Made by a program: the position numbers and the translations under genes
Shown: in pieces, positions 6,569-10,607 of the stretch
Layout of the letters: each line of letters begins with the position of its first letter
Numbering within the stretch: position 1 is the first letter of the stretch
The notes under the pieces: generated by a model
Told to the model about the DNA's origin: nothing
Databases searched by the model: none
Seen by the model: only the letters and a program-made list of their open reading frames with translations
Source of the DNA: Prevotella sp.
Lineage (GTDB): Bacteria; Bacteroidota; Bacteroidia; Bacteroidales; Bacteroidaceae
Reading direction: 5' to 3'
Length of the DNA: 10,607 nucleotides
Assembly: GCA_022732315.1 (NCBI GenBank)
Contig: JAIJUV010000081.1
Coordinates: 1-10,607 of the forward strand

Positions 6569-6692
6569 ACTCAAATATTTTTTTGTTTGATAGTTATACT
6601 ACTTTATCTGTTCAGTACACATTCCGTGCTATTTGATCAGTTTTGAAGTTTTTTCCTATACAAATCCTGTGATATGGCTTCCTGCTACAAAA

Positions 6693-6707
6693 CTGGGTGC
6701 AAATATA
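6693..6707 (-). promoter_or_regulatory. Promoter (-7 element) of the HTH-ATPase-primase operon
   Basis: Minus-strand TATATTTG (6700-6707) matches TAnnTTTG exactly, and the run continues as CACCCAG. The -33 element is weak: TATTG lies about 23 bp upstream. The 11-mer CTGGGTGCAAA (plus strand, 6693-6703) recurs at the other HTH gene's promoter at 9793-9803. The leader to the HTH start is about 125 nt. Confidence 0.6.
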
Positions 6708-6721
6708 CTTTTTCTAATACG

Positions 6722-6778
6722 AAAAAAGATCAATAGGGGGTTGACAGTTCAGCAGTATCAATCCTCCTATCAATCTTT
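6722..6778 (-). terminator. Intrinsic terminator after the 279-aa protein gene
   Basis: On the minus strand AAAGATTGATAGG (6766-6778) pairs over 13 bp with CCTATTGATCTTT (6725-6737), including two G-U wobbles, and runs into a U-tract (6722-6727). The loop is about 28 nt. It begins 8 bp after the stop codon at 6786, separating the DUF3987 transcription unit from the downstream promoter at 6700. Confidence 0.6.
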
Positions 6779-6785
6779 CTTGTTG

Positions 6786-7625
6786 TCATATTCTGTCTTT
6801 TCCGGCAGATTTTGCCCATTCCGCTATTTCTTTCACCTTGCTCTTGATGTTGGCGAAGATGCTTCTGTCCGACAATCTTGCCTTGCATGCAGCTGAAGAC
6901 AAGTCCGAGGCTTTCATGTTCTTCCCTGTGGATGACAGCAACAGTCTGTGGGTACTTACCACATCCTGCCATTGCTTGCTGATGAGTCCGTTCTCACATA
7001 GCTTGTCGAAGAAGAATGCCAGTTCTCTGTTGTTCCTTGCTACCAAAGGACTTTCCAGACTGCAGCAGAAGAATCCTTTGATCTCTGCCTCTGTCACTTT
7101 TTTCTTGAACAGTCTGAATTGGTTCATCGCTTCCACGATTATTCTCAAGAGTCCTTCTCTTCGTAACAACTGCAGCGAAGACGTTCCTGCGCCTTTTCCA
7201 GTGTCAGAACCGTAAAGGCTTTTCATTAGTTGCTTTTTCTTACAAACGCCATATTCTTTCTGATTCACTATAAAGGCAGACACCCATCTTGTCGTTTTGT
7301 AAGGATCTGCCGACGATGTGTCAGGAGCCGACGTAGTGTTCAGCTCTCTTATGAGTGCTTCCACATCTTCTTCGTCCATACTTTCCTGGCAGAAATACTT
7401 CTGCACCAAGTCGGGTCTTGTCTCCAACAGGTCTTCGATCATTCCCATGTCCTTACGGTACTGGTTCATCACTCTTACATCCCAACTGCCGCAATAGCGA
7501 TGCCCATTCAGAAAGTCTTTCACATAGCGTGAATACACTTTCTTTCCTTCTGCAACCTCCTTGATATAAGTAGATTGCGCTCCTTTCATCAATGCCACAA
7601 TGCTCTCAGTTTTTCCATTTCCCAT
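6786..7625 (-). CDS. Unrecognised 279-aa protein of the replication module
   Basis: I do not recognise this protein. It is soluble and mostly helical, with no signal peptide or transmembrane segment. An N-terminal basic region (VYSRYVKDFLNGHRYCGSWD) is followed by an acidic segment with MDEEDVEALIREL. A short Ser/Thr/Asp-rich linker (TTSAPDTSSADPYKT) leads to a C-terminal half with two Cys-Cys-like spots and the phrase SPLVARNNRELAFFFDKLCE. The end is basic (KSKVKEIAEWAKSAGK). The frame extends upstream to a TTG at 7661 that would add a CKYC motif. I prefer the ATG at 7623-7625, but the longer form is possible. It lies 256 bp downstream of the DUF3987 gene across the iteron-like array, and a terminator follows. 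Its position suggests a replication or mobilization accessory; nothing more can be read from the sequence. Confidence 0.65.
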   Translation of the reverse strand: MGNGKTESIVALMKGAQSTYIKEVAEGKKVYSRYVKDFLNGHRYCGSWDVRVMNQYRKDMGMIEDLLETRPDLVQKYFCQESMDEEDVEALIRELNTTSAPDTSSADPYKTTRWVSAFIVNQKEYGVCKKKQLMKSLYGSDTGKGAGTSSLQLLRREGLLRIIVEAMNQFRLFKKKVTEAEIKGFFCCSLESPLVARNNRELAFFFDKLCENGLISKQWQDVVSTHRLLLSSTGKNMKASDLSSAACKARLSDRSIFANIKSKVKEIAEWAKSAGKDRI

Positions 7626-7701
7626 ATACTTCTTCAGTGGACAGTATTTACAGGAAGACAAAAAAAGAGAACGAGCTTTCTTTCATTCTCATTGTTTCTC
7701 T

Positions 7702-7773
7702 TACTTTTTATAATATATACTATGTCACTTTTTTACTATTATACTCTAGTACTATGTTACTACATTACTATGT
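7702..7773. repeat. Iteron-like tandem array of 8-bp units (consensus TACTATGT)
   Basis: Seven consecutive 8-bp units run from 7718 to 7773, each beginning TACT or CACT. TACTATGT occurs at 7718, 7750 and 7766, CACTTTTT at 7726, TACTATTA at 7734, TACTCTAG at 7742 and TACTACAT at 7758. A further TACTTTTT lies in register at 7702, and an out-of-register TGCTATGT at 7791. The strongest copies are 16 or 32 bp apart. The array is AT-rich and lies in the only sizeable gap of the DUF3987 unit. The gap 7662-7881 (220 bp) otherwise shows only weak short frames. A candidate replication origin or regulator-binding site is inferred. Confidence 0.65.
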
Positions 7774-7881
7774 ATGCAAAGTGGATGCCATGCTATGTCA
7801 AGCACGACTGTAACCTTGTGGTCAAACTGATTGCGACCTCGATGCTTCCTGCAACAACTGCAAGCTGCACCGCCATATATC

Positions 7882-9378
7882 TTATTGCAGTTTCTCATAT
7901 TCGCCTCGTTTTATCTTTCTTATTACCTTCATGGTCTGCAGGTCTGTCAGGGTGTACATCACCGACCGCTCCGACAGTCCCATCTCTTCACCTATCTTTA
8001 GTGCATCTGCTGTTGTGAACTCATGCTCCAGTCCGTCCAGCAATATCTTCTTTTGCGGTTGAATACTGTCTATGGTCATGTATTTCTGCAGCCTTGCATA
8101 GCATTCCTCGAAATACTCACCCAGCTCTATAGCTGCCTTGACTGAATCAATGTCCACGTTGTCATTGTCTGCTTCTCCACAAGCCCAACGCATCATCTGT
8201 ATCACAAGTGCCAACCTTGCCGTATTCAGATGGGTCTTCATGATTCTGCCGTCTATCAGTGCATCATCCTTGATGCTATTGATATAGTCAACTGTCCGAT
8301 TTCTCCAGTCAAAGAAGTGTTGCTGCGCATCCGCCGTAAAATTGATGATGGTGGGTATCACCATTCCGGTCTCGTCATCATATTGGCAGGGCAATGCCAG
8401 TATCTTCTCCACCACATCTGCCCACAGGTCAAAGCATTCACGACCATCGTAATTGCTTTCTGTTCCATGCAGCTGCCAGGGACTGATGGTATGCCTCTTG
8501 GGATAAGCAAACAGAATGCGGTCTATCAGACCATTGTCGCCATATCCCTTGTCCACCAACTCATGCACTCGCTTGGTCTGGGTGGTTCCAATGATATTGA
8601 TGCAGGGCTGCTCTATATGGATGGGGATGTCCAGACTGCATCGGGTGATGTCCAATGGCTTTCCGCTATGTGCCGTCAGCAGCTGCTCTATCAGTTGCCC
8701 CTTGCTGTATTGGTTCACGGTGTTGAACATACCCATAATCTCATCCACAAATGCCACAATGCCCCTTTGGTTCACATTGTGCGCTTGCATCAATGCCTCT
8801 GGGGTGAAGTCCGAAATCACAGTTCTTTGCAGTATCGGTATCTCCGGAATCTCCGATTGCGAATAGGTGAACTTTCTGCTTTTTCTCTTTTCCATAAACA
8901 AGGAATAGGCTTCGTCATCTTCCTTGTATTTTTTCAACAGCTTATAGTCGTGCGCTCTAATGGGCTTGAAGGCAAAGTCCAGTGGCGGTGTCTTTCCTAC
9001 GCCTGGTCGTCCCACAAGGATGACGTACAGGATGGGACTGCTCGTCCAGCATCCCTTGATTCTTATCTGGCAGGTGTTCCCAATGGCAGTAGCCACAGCC
9101 GACAGCATCGATACCAACAGGTAATCCTGGTTGTAGTTCTCGTATTCTACCAGCACCTTCGCCATCTCTTGTATCTTCTTTGGAAATGCTCCCAATGGAA
9201 TGGTAGTTCCAGAATTATCATCACCTATAGTCCTGTCTTTGTCTTCCTTCCCCATATCGGTATCTACATTCCATGTCCCTATGGCTGCATCCCTTCCCAT
9301 AACTTCGTCCTTTCCTATGTCAGCATCCGGTCTCTTTGACGTTTGGATGCCATAGTTGTTTATTTTTCTTTTATTCAT
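7882..9378 (-). CDS. DUF3987 domain helicase/primase-like P-loop ATPase
   Basis: This 498-aa protein has a hydrophilic N-terminal extension (about 1-58) and then a DUF3987 core. The Walker A motif GRPGVGKT lies at about 123-130, preceded by the typical SPILYVILV strand. Walker B is IVAFVDEIMGMF at about 207-218, the sensor-1-like strand is NIIGTTQ at about 261-267, and the arginine-finger-like GLIDRILFAYP lies at about 283-293. The C-terminus (about 445-498) is a winged-helix-like unit (FTTADALKIGEEMGLSERSV). DUF3987 proteins are common beside integrases in Bacteroidetes integrative elements and resemble the helicase part of primase-helicases; the exact activity is not settled. It starts at ATG 9376-9378, 12 bp after the HTH gene, and so is co-transcribed with it. 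It is full length and intact. Confidence 0.88.
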   Translation of the reverse strand: MNKRKINNYGIQTSKRPDADIGKDEVMGRDAAIGTWNVDTDMGKEDKDRTIGDDNSGTTIPLGAFPKKIQEMAKVLVEYENYNQDYLLVSMLSAVATAIGNTCQIRIKGCWTSSPILYVILVGRPGVGKTPPLDFAFKPIRAHDYKLLKKYKEDDEAYSLFMEKRKSRKFTYSQSEIPEIPILQRTVISDFTPEALMQAHNVNQRGIVAFVDEIMGMFNTVNQYSKGQLIEQLLTAHSGKPLDITRCSLDIPIHIEQPCINIIGTTQTKRVHELVDKGYGDNGLIDRILFAYPKRHTISPWQLHGTESNYDGRECFDLWADVVEKILALPCQYDDETGMVIPTIINFTADAQQHFFDWRNRTVDYINSIKDDALIDGRIMKTHLNTARLALVIQMMRWACGEADNDNVDIDSVKAAIELGEYFEECYARLQKYMTIDSIQPQKKILLDGLEHEFTTADALKIGEEMGLSERSVMYTLTDLQTMKVIRKIKRGEYEKLQ

Positions 9379-9390
9379 TTACTGCAAATT

Positions 9391-9744
9391 CTAGAACAAT
9401 GGTTTACGTTTCTTCTCAATGAAAGCCTGGGCTTCATCTTCTAATTCCTTGATGTATGGATTATATCCCTCATGCAACCATTTGTCCACTTCCGATTTTT
9501 TAAATCGTAGTGATTTTCCCTTCTTATGAAAAGGGATGATGGCATTGCTGGTCCATCCATACACGGTCTGACGGGCAGGATGCTCCGGCAGATACTCTCT
9601 CAATTCATCCACCGTGAACCATCGGTCAATCGGTTCCTCTACGGTCGGAATGATTTTGTCCATCTTGGCACACAACTCTTCCAATTTAGTCATCATCATT
9701 TTGGTGACTTTTGGCAGGTCTTCAAATCTGATTTCTTCTGTCAT
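9391..9744 (-). CDS. Excisionase-like helix-turn-helix protein of the DUF3987 unit
   Basis: This 117-aa protein has an N-terminal helical segment (about 10-35, VTKMMMTKLEELCAKMDKI), then an HTH-17/excisionase-like DNA-binding fold: WFTVDELREYLPEHPARQTV, then YGWTSNAIIPFHKKGKSLRF and KKSEVDKWL. The tail is acidic then basic (KELEDEAQAFIEKKRKPLF). It shares this layout with the HTH protein at 6092-6568, so the two units have parallel leaders. In Bacteroidetes elements such genes sit between integrase and DUF3987 and are thought to assist excision or regulate replication genes. The ATG is at 9742-9744. Upstream lie a -7-like element and an 11-bp palindrome that could be its autoregulatory operator. 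Confidence 0.82.
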   Translation of the reverse strand: MTEEIRFEDLPKVTKMMMTKLEELCAKMDKIIPTVEEPIDRWFTVDELREYLPEHPARQTVYGWTSNAIIPFHKKGKSLRFKKSEVDKWLHEGYNPYIKELEDEAQAFIEKKRKPLF

Positions 9745-9992
9745 CTTATCACATTTTTATGGTTATTACTATATTCTTTGTCACACGACTTTCTGGGTGC
9801 AAAATAACCACAAAAATCAATACTGATTGGCTTATGATTCCAATCAGTATCTGTTCCCATAATCGAAACATAATCCCATAACATCCCTATCCCTCTTTTT
9901 ACCGATACTTCTTCATATCCCCCCAAAACAAAAGTTTTTATCGCTCTCTCCACATGATGGCTATCATCATAAGCCTCCCATAAGGCAATCAT
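9741..9992 (-). CDS. Doubtful 83-codon ORF upstream of the HTH gene
   Basis: An ATG at 9990-9992 opens an 83-codon frame whose TGA overlaps the HTH start in an ATGA arrangement. The composition is not absurd (ERAIKTFVLGGYEEVSVKRG), but the frame runs through both the 11-bp palindrome and the shared promoter motif, and I recognise no family. I think this stretch is mainly regulatory DNA. If real, the protein would be translationally coupled to the HTH gene. Confidence 0.25.
   Translation of the reverse strand: MIALWEAYDDSHHVERAIKTFVLGGYEEVSVKRGIGMLWDYVSIMGTDTDWNHKPISIDFCGYFAPRKSCDKEYSNNHKNVIR
9793..9807 (-). promoter_or_regulatory. Likely promoter element of the HTH-DUF3987 unit
   Basis: Minus-strand TTATTTTGCACCCAG differs by one position from the TAnnTTTG -7 pattern. 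It shares the 11-mer CTGGGTGCAAA (plus strand, 9793-9803) with the promoter at 6693-6703. It lies about 55 bp upstream of the ATG at 9744, and the palindrome at 9820-9850 covers the -20 to -50 zone. Confidence 0.5.
9820..9850. repeat. 11-bp perfect inverted repeat, operator-like
   Basis: ATACTGATTGG at 9820-9830 and CCAATCAGTAT at 9840-9850 are exact reverse complements around a 9-bp centre, so arm centres are about two helical turns apart. The position just upstream of the -7 element at 9800-9807 suits a repressor or excisionase site. There is no T-tract to make it a terminator. Confidence 0.7.
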
Positions 9993-10016
9993 AATAAACG
10001 TACAGCCGTCAACCTC

Positions 10017-10115
10017 TCAGACTTTCTTATCCGATTCATCGTTGCTTGTCAAAACTTTGTTTTTCCGCTTTAGTCGGTTCAAGCAGTCCTTCACGATAGA
10101 AACCACCTCTTCCAT
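10017..10115 (-). CDS. Possible 32-codon basic small ORF
   Basis: A frame from ATG 10113-10115 to TGA 10017-10019 encodes a 32-aa peptide starting MEEVVSIVKDCLNRLKRKNK and ending with an acidic-polar tail. It looks like a short amphipathic helix, and the same frame is open for 12 more codons upstream without an ATG. No family is recognised. It lies between the integrase remnant and the HTH gene, downstream of the hairpin at 10131-10161. It could be the C-terminal remnant of a lost gene. Confidence 0.25.
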   Translation of the reverse strand: MEEVVSIVKDCLNRLKRKNKVLTSNDESDKKV

Positions 10116-10130
10116 GTATCTATACGAAAC

Positions 10131-10161
10131 GAGCCACTTATGATATATTCACAAGCGGCTC
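10131..10161 (-). promoter_or_regulatory. Stable 13-bp hairpin in the minus-strand transcript
   Basis: On the minus strand GAGCCGCTTGTGA pairs with TCATAAGTGGCTC around a 5-nt ATATA loop. All 13 positions pair if two G-U wobbles are allowed; on the plus strand the same positions are A-C mismatches. This points to a structure acting in RNA read leftwards, 55 bp after the integrase remnant. No U-tract follows, so it is not a classical terminator. Confidence 0.5.
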
Positions 10162-10199
10162 GCAGGATAGTGTGGATGTCCCGAAAATTATCTTCTCGT

Positions 10200-10216
10200 T
10201 ACTTTCTGAGAAAGTA
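10200..10216 (-). terminator. Short hairpin directly after the integrase stop codon
   Basis: TACTTTC and GAAAGTA form a perfect 7-bp stem with a 3-nt loop, starting at the base next to the stop codon (10217-10219). With no U-tract it may be a weak transcript-end or stability element rather than a full terminator. Confidence 0.35.
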
Positions 10217-10405
10217 TCAATCAAACTCCTTTTCATTCAGATCTATCTGGATAGCATTTGCAGCCTTTTCCTTTTTCTCGTCAATCACTTTCGCATATAT
10301 TTGTGTCGTCTTCACGTTGGTATGTCCCAACATCTTGCTTACGGTATAGATGTCTGTACCATGTGCCAACTGGAGCGTAGCGTAGGTATGCCTGAAACAA
10401 TGCAC
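10217..10405 (-). pseudogene. C-terminal stub of a tyrosine recombinase (integrase)
   Basis: About 62 codons encode the last part of a tyrosine recombinase catalytic domain. The box II motif HCFRHTYAT supplies the conserved His and Arg, followed by VSKMLGHTNVKTTQIYAKV, which contains the conserved GH and the nucleophilic Tyr. The tail (DEKKEKAANAIQIDLNEKEF) is normal for the family. Full-length Bacteroidetes integrases are about 300-420 aa, so roughly 80-85% is missing, including the first catalytic Arg and the DNA-binding domains. Immediately upstream, in frame, is a TAA (10411-10413 region). The only start is a GTG, and homology stops one or two codons before the box II His. The fragment cannot be an active recombinase. 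Its place and direction, upstream of the HTH and DUF3987 genes, match the usual integrase position of such elements. Confidence 0.85.
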
Positions 10406-10412
10406 AATTTAA

Positions 10413-10586
10413 GCAAAAGCAACGGAAAGTGAAGATGAGAAAAATGAACTGCAAGTGGTTGAGAATGAGCAATATTTCATAATTCTGCCAATTGACTGCA
10501 AAGCAAAACCGAGCAGGATATTGAGTTATTTCAGTTACCAAACCGTTAGCGGTCAGTTACCGAAACCAACACTGCTAACGAGGTGA
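10413..10586 (+). pseudogene. Possible 3' remnant of a plus-strand gene, unidentified
   Basis: A frame open from 10413 to TGA at 10584-10586 gives 57 residues with protein-like composition: an acidic, polar start (ATESEDEKNELQVVENEQ), a hydrophobic core (YFIILPI) and a basic end (CKAKPSR and onward). It has no ATG start, and its first codon lies directly after the point where integrase homology ends. I recognise no family. It may be the C-terminal piece of a gene cut at the same junction, or chance. Confidence 0.3.
10531..10580. repeat. Overlapping direct and inverted repeats near the right edge
   Basis: TCAGTTACC occurs at 10531-10539 and 10553-10561, each followed by AAACC or GAAACC, with starts 22 bp apart (two helical turns). 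CGTTAGCGGT (10544-10553) and ACTGCTAACG (10571-10580) form an inverted repeat with a single G-T deviation. The combination is typical of a protein-binding or recombination site, but its identity is unknown. Confidence 0.5.
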
Positions 10587-10607
10587 AAAACAAATAGTTT
10601 GTCACCA

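Noticed and set aside
7681..7800. The repeat array considered as a CRISPR
   Set aside because: The units are 8 bp with no spacers of CRISPR length and no cas genes nearby. It is an iteron-type tandem repeat instead.
7793..7876. A 27-codon minus-strand frame starting 6 bp after the DUF3987 stop
   Set aside because: It is very short, has no homology I recognise, and the alternative frames are equally plausible. It lies in the gap that carries the iteron-like array.
8230..9339. A 369-codon plus-strand open frame opposite the DUF3987 gene
   Set aside because: It is a long antisense shadow. The minus-strand frame has clear Walker motifs and family features, while the plus-strand product has none.
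1..10470. The 10-mer GAGAATGAGC occurs both at 1-10 and at 10461-10470, hinting at a circular or repeated end
   Set aside because: The match ends after 10 bases, the window start is probably arbitrary, and a 10-base coincidence in 10 kb is not rare enough to claim a terminal repeat.
10281..10541. An 86-codon minus-strand frame crossing the integrase junction in a different frame
   Set aside because: Its second half overlaps the integrase remnant out of frame, and the first half has no recognisable features. It does not restore the integrase N-terminus.

Overview
The window reads as part of an integrated conjugative or mobilizable element of a Bacteroidetes bacterium, probably Bacteroides, Prevotella or a relative. 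Three things support this. The left end carries genes of the Bacteroides conjugative-transposon Tra system (TraE/DUF4134 and TraF/DUF4133). The replication genes are families typical of Bacteroidetes integrative elements: a DUF3987 helicase-like protein, a RepA-like ATPase, a Toprim primase and excisionase-like HTH proteins. Where promoters can be read, they fit the Bacteroidetes pattern (TTTG, about 19 bp, TAnnTTTG) rather than the E. coli one.

Layout, left to right. (1) 80-1876, minus strand: a transfer operon read leftwards, with a membrane-anchored protein of unknown function, two tandem TraE-like pilin paralogues and TraF. The next gene, expected to be the TraG ATPase, would lie beyond the left edge. 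(2) 1877-2282: a 400-bp AT-rich divergent control region with a 12-bp inverted repeat and three TCATACT motifs on the tra side, and a well-formed promoter with an overlapping palindrome on the other side. (3) 2283-3708, plus strand: a HigB-type toxin followed by a HigA-type antitoxin fused to an ImmA/IrrE-like zinc protease, closed by a terminator at about 3722-3770. This is the only clear plus-strand operon. (4) 3769-6568, minus strand: a tightly packed operon of HTH protein, RepA-like ATPase, Toprim primase and small membrane protein, with two ATGA stop/start overlaps and its own promoter at 6700-6707. (5) 6786-9744, minus strand: a second replication-type unit of HTH protein, DUF3987 ATPase and a 279-aa protein of unknown function. 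It ends in a terminator at 6722-6778. A 220-bp gap inside it holds an iteron-like tandem array of 8-bp units. (6) 9745-10607: a regulatory inverted repeat, hairpins in the minus-strand transcript, the C-terminal stub of a tyrosine recombinase, and a junction to unrelated sequence.

Inferred logic: the integrase and HTH proteins would control excision. The two ATPase/primase modules would replicate the excised circle, with the iteron-like array a candidate origin or initiator binding site. The tra genes would move it, and the toxin-antitoxin pair would stabilise it. No relaxase gene, oriT or complete integrase is visible, so the window is either internal to a larger element or a partly decayed copy. 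The most interesting unexplained structures are the 8-bp periodic array, the TCATACT region upstream of tra, and the junction at about 10405-10413, where two oppositely oriented coding remnants both lack their 5' parts.
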